Under the pieces are notes generated by a model. The model did no database searches. It was not told the DNA's origin and worked only from the letters and a program-made list of their open reading frames with translations. From positions 1-64,000 of the forward strand of contig CAAGHI010000044.1 of the NCBI GenBank assembly GCA_900769645.1: a stretch of 64,000 nt of DNA, given 5' to 3'. Within the stretch, counting starts at the first letter, position 1. Each line of letters starts with the position of its first letter. The DNA is from Candidatus Gastranaerophilales bacterium (GTDB lineage Bacteria; Cyanobacteriota; Vampirovibrionia; Gastranaerophilales; Gastranaerophilaceae). Made by a program: the position numbers and the translations under genes. This document shows, piece after piece, positions 37,746 through 45,020 of the stretch.

Positions 37746-37813
37746 GATAGCAATAACTCGACTCTTGTCCCCATACTCTTGAAGTGTATTATTTTTCCTG
37801 TACAATAGAAATT

Positions 37814-39616
37814 ATGAAATATAGAGATAATGTTAGAAACTTTTGTATAATTGCGCATATTGACCACGGGAAATCGACACTGGCAGACCGTTTGCTAGAA
37901 AAAACAGGAACTGTCGCTCAACGTGATATGCAAAACCAGATTATGGATTCAATGGATATTGAGCGTGAACGTGGAATTACAATTAAACTAAACTCTGCTC
38001 GTATGAAGTACAAAGCCAAAGATGGCAAGGATTACGAGCTAAACCTAATCGATACTCCGGGGCACGTTGATTTTTCTTACGAAGTTTCTCGTTCGCTTGC
38101 AGCGTGCGAAGGTGCATTGCTTATAGTTGACGCTACTCAAGGTGTTGAGGCGCAAACTTTGGCAAATGTTTATCTCGCAATTGAGCAAAATTTGGAAATT
38201 ATCCCTGTAATTAATAAAATCGACCTTCCGTCAGCCGACGTTGATAGAGTTAAGGAAGAGATTGAAGAAGTTTTGGGAATTGATGCATCTATGGCAATTC
38301 CTGTCAGTGCAAAAGCCGGAATTGGAATTGAAGAAGTTTTGGAAGCTGTTGTTGATTTAATTCCGCCACCTGTTGATAACTCTGAAAAACCACTTAGGGC
38401 AATGGTTTTTGACAGTGCGTATGACCAATATTTAGGAACTCTTTGTTTCTTTAAAATTATGGACGGAAAAATCAGACTTGGTGACAAAGTTCGATTTATG
38501 GCGTCTGGCAAGGAATACGAGGTTGTTGAACTAGGATATCAAACTCCAATGAGAGTTCAAGTTGATGAACTCGTTTGTGGTGATGTTGGATATTTTGCTG
38601 GTTCTATTAAAGAATTGACAAGATTTGTAGGTGATACAATTACGAACGTTGAACACCCTGCAACTGAACCACTTCCGGGGTACAAAGAAGCTTTGCCAAT
38701 GGTATTTTCAGGGCTTTATCCGGTCGATAATGACGATTATGCAGATCTTAAAGAAGCTTTGGAAAAACTTAAACTTAATGATAGCAGTATTACGTTTGAA
38801 CCGGAAACATCAAGTGCGCTAGGTTTCGGATTCCGTTGCGGATTTTTGGGAATGCTCCACATGGAAATCGCACAAGAAAGATTAGAGCGTGAATATGGAC
38901 TTTCTATCGTAACAACTGCGCCGTCCGTTGTTTACCACGTATACAAAACAAATGGAGAAATGGTTGAAATTGATAACCCTGCAAACCTTCCACCTGCGCA
39001 ACTTAGAGATTATATAGAAGAACCGTATGTGAAAGTTCAAATTATTGCGCCAAATGACTACGTTGGCACGTTGATGGATTTGGCACAGACAAAGCGTGGA
39101 ATTTTCAAAAATATGACATACATCGACAAAGTTCGTGCAAGTCTTGAATACGAAATTCCGTTAAGTGAAGTAATTACAGACTTTTACGACCAATTGAAAT
39201 CTCGAACGAAGGGCTATGCAAGTATGGATTACGAGTTCAAAGATTACAAGCGTTCAAAACTTGTAAAACTCGATATTATGCTTGCAGGTGAAGTTGTTGA
39301 TGCACTTTCAGTTATCTGCCATGAGGACAGTGCGTTTTACATCGGTCAAAAATTAACTGCAAAATTGAAAGAAATTATCCCAAGACAACTGTTTGAAGTA
39401 CCTATTCAGGCTGCTGTCGGCGGGAGAGTAATTGCCAGAACAAATATCAAAGCAATGCGCAAAAACGTATTAGATAAATGTTATGGTGGCGATATTTCAC
39501 GTAAAAGAAAGCTTTTGGAAAAACAGAAAAAAGGTAAGAAACGAATGAAATCAGTCGGACGAGTAGAAGTTCCACAAGAGGCATTTATGGCCGTTTTGAG
39601 TCTCGAGGAAGAGTAA
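37814..39616 (+). CDS. lepA: Elongation factor 4
   Basis: Ribosome-bound translational GTPase that helps translation under stress, also called EF4. It has the G1 motif AHIDHGKST, DTPGHVDF and NKIDLPSA, then the EF-G-like domains and the LepA-specific C-terminal domain (GGDISRKRKLLEKQKKGKKRMK). I chose ATG 37814 (MKYRDNVRNFCIIAHID), which gives the usual 600 residues. The frame is open to 37784, but that extension is atypical. Its 3' end overlaps the convergent LuxR-type gene by 32 bases. Confidence 0.96.
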   Translation: MKYRDNVRNFCIIAHIDHGKSTLADRLLEKTGTVAQRDMQNQIMDSMDIERERGITIKLNSARMKYKAKDGKDYELNLIDTPGHVDFSYEVSRSLAACEGALLIVDATQGVEAQTLANVYLAIEQNLEIIPVINKIDLPSADVDRVKEEIEEVLGIDASMAIPVSAKAGIGIEEVLEAVVDLIPPPVDNSEKPLRAMVFDSAYDQYLGTLCFFKIMDGKIRLGDKVRFMASGKEYEVVELGYQTPMRVQVDELVCGDVGYFAGSIKELTRFVGDTITNVEHPATEPLPGYKEALPMVFSGLYPVDNDDYADLKEALEKLKLNDSSITFEPETSSALGFGFRCGFLGMLHMEIAQERLEREYGLSIVTTAPSVVYHVYKTNGEMVEIDNPANLPPAQLRDYIEEPYVKVQIIAPNDYVGTLMDLAQTKRGIFKNMTYIDKVRASLEYEIPLSEVITDFYDQLKSRTKGYASMDYEFKDYKRSKLVKLDIMLAGEVVDALSVICHEDSAFYIGQKLTAKLKEIIPRQLFEVPIQAAVGGRVIARTNIKAMRKNVLDKCYGGDISRKRKLLEKQKKGKKRMKSVGRVEVPQEAFMAVLSLEEE

Positions 39617-39815
39617 TTTTCTTATCTCTGGCAACAATTGCCGCTGATGTTCTGTTTTTAACCCCAAGTTTTTTGAAAATCTGTGTAAGATGAGCTTTTA
39701 CAGTGTGACTTGTGATGCAAAGTTTTTCAGCAATAGATTTATTACTATCCCCATTAGCCACAAATTTCAACACTTCCAACTCTCTCAAGGTTAATTCATT
39801 TATCTTATCTTCCAT
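39585..39815 (-). CDS. LuxR/GerE-type DNA-binding domain protein
   Basis: A 76-residue protein that is only a GerE-type helix-turn-helix (LTLRELEVLKFVANGDSNKSIAEKL, then ITSHTVKAHLTQIFKKLGVKNRTSAA), the C-terminal domain of NarL/LuxR regulators. There is no receiver or ligand domain, so activity may depend on expression level. TTG 39824 is an alternative start three codons upstream. The last codons run antisense into the end of lepA. Target genes unknown. Confidence 0.8.
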   Translation of the reverse strand: MEDKINELTLRELEVLKFVANGDSNKSIAEKLCITSHTVKAHLTQIFKKLGVKNRTSAAIVARDKKITLPRDSKRP

Positions 39816-39944
39816 AGTCCTCAAAAATCTTCTTAAAAAGGTGCTAATACTTATTTTAGCATATCAAATACACATATTATTTCTACTAGCCATAGGTCTA
39901 TATATTATGGAAAAGATAAGTTGAAGCTAGATACATGTTTTACA

Positions 39945-39992
39945 AAGTTACTAGATTACTAAGGCACTAGTGCATTAGTAACCTAGTAACTT
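39945..39992. repeat. Inverted repeat in the gap before the MSKV gene
   Basis: The 388-bp gap from 39825 to 40212 has no gene. AAGTTACTAG-A-TTACTAA is inverted at its right end with one mismatch over 18 bases and a loop of 12. It belongs to the ctaaggcactag (type E) repeat group. Bases 39995-40065 continue with gcatct/ttggcatct motifs. Confidence 0.65.
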
Positions 39993-40122
39993 AATGAAAC
40001 AGACTTGGCATCTACGCATCTTAGCATCTTGGCATCTAAATTCCTAGCTACCTAGCTACTTTTATCCAATTGTAACAAATTATTAACAAAATATATACGA
40101 TTTACGCAATTTTTATATAAAA

Positions 40123-40138
40123 AAATACTTTATATACA
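40123..40138 (+). promoter_or_regulatory. Promoter-like motif shared with 3631-3647
   Basis: AAATACTTTATATACA matches the segment upstream of the gene at 3673 except for one TA dinucleotide. TATACA would be the -10 element. No good -35 is visible at 17 bases. Confidence 0.35.
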
Positions 40139-40212
40139 TGTGAAAATCATTTAATAGGATAAAGAAAAACTTATTAAGAGAACGTGAGTAAAAAGAAACG
40201 GAGAATGGACTT

Positions 40213-40695
40213 ATGTCAAAAGTTAATGGAAATGACGGAAACAACAACGATTTAATGAAAGGTTTACAAGCTTATTATGAAGCAATTAGAGCAAAAGCTG
40301 CCGGAAAAGCAAATAAACCGGCAGAAGTAAAAGCAGACATTCCTATTGGAAAGCAAAATGGTATTCAACATACTAAAATGGGTGATGATTTATTAACTGC
40401 AAGCTTTTACCCTGATGTTCAATTTTCTAAAAAAATCAACAGTATAAAAGCAGAACCTGGAAGTTTGGAAGAATTGCAACAAATTTTACCAACATTGACA
40501 GTTGCAAATGCTGATAGAGCTGATAAAAAAGCTGCTTATAACGCAGTTCCAGGCAATGAGCCGTCAGATTGGTTGATAAAAGCTTATGCTTATGGACCAC
40601 TTCAAACTCCTGAAGAAGAAAGTGGAGTCCAAACAACAAAAGACTATGTATTAAATAATATTGATATTTTAGATAGTATTGTATCTTTTGCTTAG
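40213..40695 (+). CDS. Uncharacterised small protein, MSKV N-terminus
   Basis: A 160-residue soluble protein that I do not recognise. It starts MSKVNGNDGNNND, followed by helical stretches rich in Ala and Lys (YYEAIRAKAAGKANKPAEVKAD) and a more mixed second half (SDWLIKAYAYGPLQTPEEES). It has no signal peptide, membrane segment or cysteine. GGAG precedes the ATG. It is monocistronic with a strong terminator and a leader motif shared with the gene at 3673, which suggests good expression and perhaps common control. Confidence 0.75.
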   Translation: MSKVNGNDGNNNDLMKGLQAYYEAIRAKAAGKANKPAEVKADIPIGKQNGIQHTKMGDDLLTASFYPDVQFSKKINSIKAEPGSLEELQQILPTLTVANADRADKKAAYNAVPGNEPSDWLIKAYAYGPLQTPEEESGVQTTKDYVLNNIDILDSIVSFA

Positions 40696-40723
40696 TTTCT
40701 AATAATCACATGTTTACTCACTT

Positions 40724-40757
40724 AAAGAACCGGCTAAAAAGTCGGTTCTTTTTTTAT
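40724..40757 (+). terminator. Terminator of the small gene at 40213
   Basis: AAAGAACCG (40724-40732) pairs with CGGTTCTTT (40743-40751), followed by a T run. Confidence 0.85.
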
Positions 40758-40775
40758 TATTTTGTTTAAAAAGGG

Positions 40776-40804
40776 TTGACAAATAAACAAAAATCGTAAA
40801 CAAT
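40776..40804 (+). promoter_or_regulatory. Putative promoter of a small RNA
   Basis: A consensus -35 TTGACA (40776-40781), a 17-base spacer and a weak -10 AACAAT (40799-40804; TAAACA at 40797 is the alternative). The start would be near 40811, at the first base of the structured RNA. Confidence 0.5.
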
Positions 40805-40810
40805 GTGAGC

Positions 40811-40921
40811 ATAGGGGCAAGCTCCAAGCAAGTAGCATTTACTTGAGGCTTGACTTAGTACCCTATAAACAAAGTAAAATAATTTGTAAAATCGCTATCA
40901 TCACCGTGATGGCGATTTTTA
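40811..40921 (+). ncRNA. Candidate structured small RNA of about 110 nt
   Basis: There is no protein gene in the 343-bp gap. ATAGGG (40811-40816) pairs with CCCTAT (40861-40866), enclosing a second hairpin: CAAGC/GCTTG (40825-40829 with 40848-40852) stacked on AAGTA/TACTT (40830-40834 with 40840-40844) with loop GCATT. A terminator closes it at 40888-40921 (AAAATCGC and ATCA pairing with TGAT and GCGATTTT). I do not recognise it as SRP RNA, 6S RNA or tmRNA. A 13-codon GTG frame (40806-40847) overlaps the hairpin and is weaker as an explanation. Confidence 0.5.
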
Positions 40922-41038
40922 TTGCTACACTGTTCATTTTACCCCCCCTTTACCACCGTTTTCTTAGTAAATACGTGTGTGGGTGGGTATGGTAGGTACT
41001 ACCCTATAAATTTATTTTACATCAAGTAATAATAAAAT

Positions 41039-41359
41039 TTATTTTTCAAATCCGCCTAAAATATGTACGTGCAAGTGGGAAACTACCTGACCGGCTTCTT
41101 TTCCGGTATTAATCACTGTTTTATATGATTTTAAACCGATTTTTTTAGTCGTTTCTTTCACCGCAGAAAGCAATTCGCCCATAAGATTTTTGTCCTCAAG
41201 TTCGTTCAAAGATTCAACATGAACCCTTGGCACAACCAACAAATGAATTGGTGCTTTCGGGTTAATATCCTTAAACACAACTACATGCTCGTTTTCGTAA
41301 ACGAATTCTGTGTTGAAATCACCATTAATAATCTTACAAAAAATACAATCTTCTGACAT
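41039..41359 (-). CDS. HIT-family nucleotide hydrolase
   Basis: A 106-residue histidine-triad protein of the HINT type, which hydrolyses purine nucleoside phosphoramidates. The catalytic HVHIL follows VSHLH near the C-terminus. Two N-terminal cysteines (CIFCKII) may bind zinc. AAAAGGAG precedes the start. It is the last gene of the holA-holB-HIT cluster, 14 bases after holB. Confidence 0.92.
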   Translation of the reverse strand: MSEDCIFCKIINGDFNTEFVYENEHVVVFKDINPKAPIHLLVVPRVHVESLNELEDKNLMGELLSAVKETTKKIGLKSYKTVINTGKEAGQVVSHLHVHILGGFEK

Positions 41360-41373
41360 ATTATTCTCCTTTT

Positions 41374-42237
41374 TTACAAAATCATCTCAAAACTCAATGT
41401 TTCCACAACTGTTTGAATATTCATTCCCAATCGACTTTCCTTTTTAGCTTTTTCAAGCGATTTTATATCCGAAATCAATTTGACTTTTAATGCAGGGTTG
41501 TCCAAATTCGCTTTTAGTAAAAACTCAATATAGTTTTGCATTTGCGTAAAAACAATTTCCGGCTCAACCATTTTTGCCAAGTCCAAAATTTTGTCGTTGA
41601 AATCTAAAACCTCGTTACGTTCAAGCTCCAAATACCCGTCCATTGCGTCTTTTACATAAGAAAAATCTCTATCTTCGTCTTTCATCGACGGAACATAAAA
41701 ACACTGCGCACGTGAAACGACTGTCGTAATCATATCAGACTTATCTTTTGTCAAAAAGAAAAATGTTGTATTTGACGGCGGCTCTTCAAAAGTTTTCAAA
41801 AGCGCATTTGCAGCATCTGATTGAAAATTATATTGATTTAAACCCGAGATATGACCTTCTCTATCTCTGTCACAAAAGATTAAAACCCTGTGATAGTCTG
41901 AAGTTACAAGCAAATCATTTTTAATCATTCTTGCCTGTTCAATAGAAATAACGTTTTTTGTCGTGTCACTCGTCGGTTTGTTATCAACTTTCGAAATCGT
42001 CAAAACCGCAGGGTGATTATTCTCTCTAATCCAGCGACAATTCAAGCATTGACAGGTTTCTGTATGATCGCCCGTACAATTCAACATTCTAGAAATTTCC
42101 AACGCCAAATCATACTGAGCCTGAATATCTGAGCCATAGAAAAGTATACAATGTGCAATATTTTTCCCATCAGAATTTATGCCATTGTTGAAATATTTCA
42201 TTAGAAACGGATATTGAGTTGTTATTTCTGAATTCAA
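41374..42237 (-). CDS. holB: DNA polymerase III delta-prime subunit
   Basis: Clamp-loader AAA+ subunit, 287 residues. The P-loop is degenerate (FYGSDIQAQYD), as expected of delta-prime, which does not hydrolyse ATP. A zinc module (CTGDHTETCQCLNC), SDAANALLKTFEEPP and SRAQCF follow. The start is TTG 42237 with an AAAGGAAAG site. It lies 24 bases after holA and forms the clamp loader with it. The clamp gene dnaN is also in this window. Confidence 0.88.
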   Translation of the reverse strand: MNSEITTQYPFLMKYFNNGINSDGKNIAHCILFYGSDIQAQYDLALEISRMLNCTGDHTETCQCLNCRWIRENNHPAVLTISKVDNKPTSDTTKNVISIEQARMIKNDLLVTSDYHRVLIFCDRDREGHISGLNQYNFQSDAANALLKTFEEPPSNTTFFFLTKDKSDMITTVVSRAQCFYVPSMKDEDRDFSYVKDAMDGYLELERNEVLDFNDKILDLAKMVEPEIVFTQMQNYIEFLLKANLDNPALKVKLISDIKSLEKAKKESRLGMNIQTVVETLSFEMIL

Positions 42238-42261
42238 TTTTACTTTCCTTTTAAATAATTT

Positions 42262-43218
42262 TTACCTAAACAGCGCATTTTCAATCTCCTTTTCCACGTC
42301 CAAGGCAAGCCCTGCTTTAATCCTGTATTCAGCTTCAGTCAAATTCTTTTTGAGATTAACCAAATCTTTCAAATTATTCTTTTTGAGCTTTTGCAAAGTC
42401 AATTTGACAACATATTCGTGCATGCCTGTCATTCTTGAAAGTTCCATCGGGCTTGAATTTTGACCTCTTGCTTTTAGAATAATCCAACGTCTTAGCATAG
42501 TTTGCAAAGTCGACAAAATTTCCAACGGATAACGTGTATCAAGCAGTTTTCGATACTCTAAAAGTGCCTTGTCCTTTTCATTTTCCATAAGAAAATCTGA
42601 AAAAGCGAACAAATCCTCATTAGAAATACATATTTCACGAACCATTGGAGCAGTTACAACATCTTTCGGATAGGCAAATAATTTCAATTTATCGAGCTCA
42701 CCATCGATTTGACGAAGATTGTTTCCTATTTGCGAAATTATTGCAGTCAGCGCATCTCGGTCAAATTTCAAACCTTTAGCTTTACCCTGTTTCACAATCC
42801 AACTTTCTAACTCTGCGGTTTTGTAAGTCGGAATAAGCGGACATTCTTTCGCATTATGTTTTTTCAACATTTTGAAAAGTTTTTTACGGGCATCTATTTT
42901 TACACCCTCATTTCTCGGAAGTTGCGCAACAAAGACTATATCAAGGTTTTCATTATTATTATCAAGTGCTTCTTCAATTTCTTTAAGCTCTTTATCCTCA
43001 AAAGTTTTTGAAAAATATTTAAGGCAATTAATCACAACAAGCATCTTCCCGAACATCATTGGTTGAGAACGCAAAATAGAAATTAAATCCGGAAAACTAG
43101 GGTGATCATAGGTTTTGAAAGACATTTCAAGAAAGTTTTTGTCAAGCCCCTTTTTGAGCTTTTCGATTTCCTGCTCAATATTGTAATCTTCTTCACCGTA
43201 GAAAAAATATACTGCCAT
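42262..43218 (-). CDS. holA: DNA polymerase III delta subunit
   Basis: The clamp-opening subunit of the clamp loader, 318 residues from ATG 43218 (MAVYFFYGEEDY). The N-terminal degenerate AAA+ fold (FFYGEEDYNIEQEIEKLK), MFGKMLVVINCLKYF and the C-terminal helical collar (LSRMTGMHEYVVKLTLQKLKKNNLKDLVNLKKNLTEAEYRIKAG-type region) fit HolA. An upstream ATG at 43236 is open but lacks support. No strong ribosome site is seen for either start. Confidence 0.87.
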   Translation of the reverse strand: MAVYFFYGEEDYNIEQEIEKLKKGLDKNFLEMSFKTYDHPSFPDLISILRSQPMMFGKMLVVINCLKYFSKTFEDKELKEIEEALDNNNENLDIVFVAQLPRNEGVKIDARKKLFKMLKKHNAKECPLIPTYKTAELESWIVKQGKAKGLKFDRDALTAIISQIGNNLRQIDGELDKLKLFAYPKDVVTAPMVREICISNEDLFAFSDFLMENEKDKALLEYRKLLDTRYPLEILSTLQTMLRRWIILKARGQNSSPMELSRMTGMHEYVVKLTLQKLKKNNLKDLVNLKKNLTEAEYRIKAGLALDVEKEIENALFR

Positions 43219-43244
43219 AAGTAGATTATAGCACAAAAGAAGAA

Positions 43245-43740
43245 AAGGGCGATAGGACGCTAAGTCGCTAAGACGATAAGTTCGTTACAGCAAATAAAAT
43301 AAAGTCGTTATTCTGAAAGTAGGTTGGGCAAGTATGCCCAACTTCACAAAATCTAATAGTATGCACCACAATAATGTGAATAGCTGCCATTTTACAATAA
43401 TATTTTTTGTAACTGTCACTCCGGACTCCGATCCGGAGTCTATTTTATTTAGTAGTAGATTCTGAATAAGGCGAAAATCTACGCTTTATGCTTGATTTTC
43501 TGCCTTTTCAGAATGACGACTTCGTAATTACTATTTCTTTTGAAACAGTCTTTTCACTTCTCACGTTTCACTTTTCACTTTTGTAACAGACTTTGCATCT
43601 TCGCATCTAAATCCTTAGCTTCCTAGCTGCTTTGTCGCAGTGGGCTACGTGCGTTCCCACCAAAACCTTAAGTATGAACCAATACCGTTACAGTGGGCTA
43701 AAGAAAGACCTTCCGGGGGGCGGAAGGTCGATAATAAAAA
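43245..43740. repeat. Composite intergenic repeat array: E, REP, B, C, MITE half-site
   Basis: The 626-bp gap between holA and prsA has no gene. It holds type E (43245-43310), a REP (43319-43343), type B ACTCCGGA...TCCGGAGT (43418-43439), type C inverted (43458-43518), a half-site of the 29-bp MITE end (43553-43580) and more type E motifs to 43640. Confidence 0.7.
43700..43729 (-). terminator. Possible terminator of the mfd-prsA transcript
   Basis: On the minus strand, GACCTTCCG (43729-43721) pairs with CGGAAGGTC (43715-43707) and is followed by TTTCTTT. It lies 115 bases after the prsA stop. Confidence 0.4.
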
Positions 43741-43844
43741 GAGTCTGAATTATAAAAAAAGTCTTTTTTTAATGCGAAGCGACTCTGCTTAATCTGAGAT
43801 TCTTCGGATCTGAATTAACATTATCCTCAGAATGACGTTTTTAT

Positions 43845-44990
43845 CTATTTTGATTTTTTCGTATTTTGTTGAGCTTTTTGTTCAGCTTCTGCGCTGTTTT
43901 TTATTGACTCTTGAATACCTTTTTGAACATCTTCTGGATTGTATTCAGGATTTACGTATTCAATTTTTGCGCTTTTCTTCAAAGATTCTGTCAATTTGTC
44001 GATTAGCTCAATTTGTTTTTGATTTTCAAGATATACTTTGATATCAGATTTAACTTTTTCAAACGGATCTTGACCTGCTGCAGCTCTGTCTGTAACCATA
44101 ATAATATGGTAACCGTATTGAGATTTTACAGGTTTGTCAGAAATTGTATTCGGACGCATTGCAAATGCTGCTTTTGAAAATTCCGGAACCATTTCTTTTG
44201 CAGCAAAGAAACCTAAGTCTCCACCTTTTTGAGCAGAACCTGGATCTTCTGAGTTTTCTTTTGCAAGTTTAGCAAACTGAGTAGGATCTTTTTTAGCTTC
44301 TGCTAAAATCTGTTGAGCTTTTGCCTCTTTTGCTTTAATTTCTTCTGCAACTTTAGCTTTTACAGCTGCTTCATCAAGATTTTTGTTGTTTGGATCAGAT
44401 TTAACAATTTCTTCAATTTCTTGAGGATTTATGGCAATCAAAATGTGAGATGCTCTAACTTTGTCAGGGTGTTTAAACTTGTTGATATTTTCATTGTAGA
44501 ATTTTTTAGCTTCAGCGTCAGAAACAGAAGTTGATCCCAATTCTTTTGCAAGTTTTTTCATCTTAACTTCTTCTTTCAAATCTTTTTTGAAATCAGCGTT
44601 AGAAATTCCGTTTTCTTTCAAGATTGAAGCTAATTGTTCTTTTGAACCAACTTTTTCAATAATTTCTTTAACTGCGTTATCTACATCTTCGTTTGTAACT
44701 TTGATACCACGTTTTTCGATTTCTTCATTCAAAAGAGTTTTTACAATAAGTTCATTGATAACTCTTTCCTTAATCAAAAGGTATATAAAACTGTTTTTAT
44801 CATCTTTTACATTTACGCCAAGAGCCTTAATCATGCCACCGCTAGTTTGTTTATCGAAAGCTTGATCAAATTGACCTTGTGTAATGCTTTGATTGTTTAC
44901 CTTAATAATAGCTTCACCTGATTTCAAGCCGCAACCTGCAAATAGTACCGCAGAAACTGCAAGTGTTGCTAATAATTTTTTCCCTCTCAT
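43845..44990 (-). CDS. Parvulin-type peptidyl-prolyl isomerase lipoprotein
   Basis: A SurA/PrsA-like envelope foldase, 381 residues. The signal peptide ends in lipobox LFAGC. An N-terminal SurA-like helical chaperone region (about 25-165) precedes the rotamase domain (VRASHILIAI, a Lys/Ala-rich insertion, then FAKLAKENSEDPGSAQKGGDLGFFAAKEMVPEFSKAAFAM and SQYGYHIIMV). The charged helical insertion inside the rotamase domain, after the first strand, is longer than usual. AAAAGGAG precedes the start. The gene lies 30 bases after mfd, so they probably share a transcript. Confidence 0.9.
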   Translation of the reverse strand: MRGKKLLATLAVSAVLFAGCGLKSGEAIIKVNNQSITQGQFDQAFDKQTSGGMIKALGVNVKDDKNSFIYLLIKERVINELIVKTLLNEEIEKRGIKVTNEDVDNAVKEIIEKVGSKEQLASILKENGISNADFKKDLKEEVKMKKLAKELGSTSVSDAEAKKFYNENINKFKHPDKVRASHILIAINPQEIEEIVKSDPNNKNLDEAAVKAKVAEEIKAKEAKAQQILAEAKKDPTQFAKLAKENSEDPGSAQKGGDLGFFAAKEMVPEFSKAAFAMRPNTISDKPVKSQYGYHIIMVTDRAAAGQDPFEKVKSDIKVYLENQKQIELIDKLTESLKKSAKIEYVNPEYNPEDVQKGIQESIKNSAEAEQKAQQNTKKSK

Positions 44991-45020
44991 AAGTTCTCCT
45001 TTTCTTAGGTATCGGTTTAT

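Noticed and set aside
40806..40847. 13-codon GTG frame in the small RNA region
   Set aside because: It has no ribosome site, overlaps the hairpin and leads to no downstream gene on that strand. The RNA explanation is stronger.
40811..40921. SRP RNA, 6S RNA or tmRNA
   Set aside because: The conserved SRP tetraloop motif, the size and open bubble of 6S RNA, and the tRNA-like ends of tmRNA are all absent.
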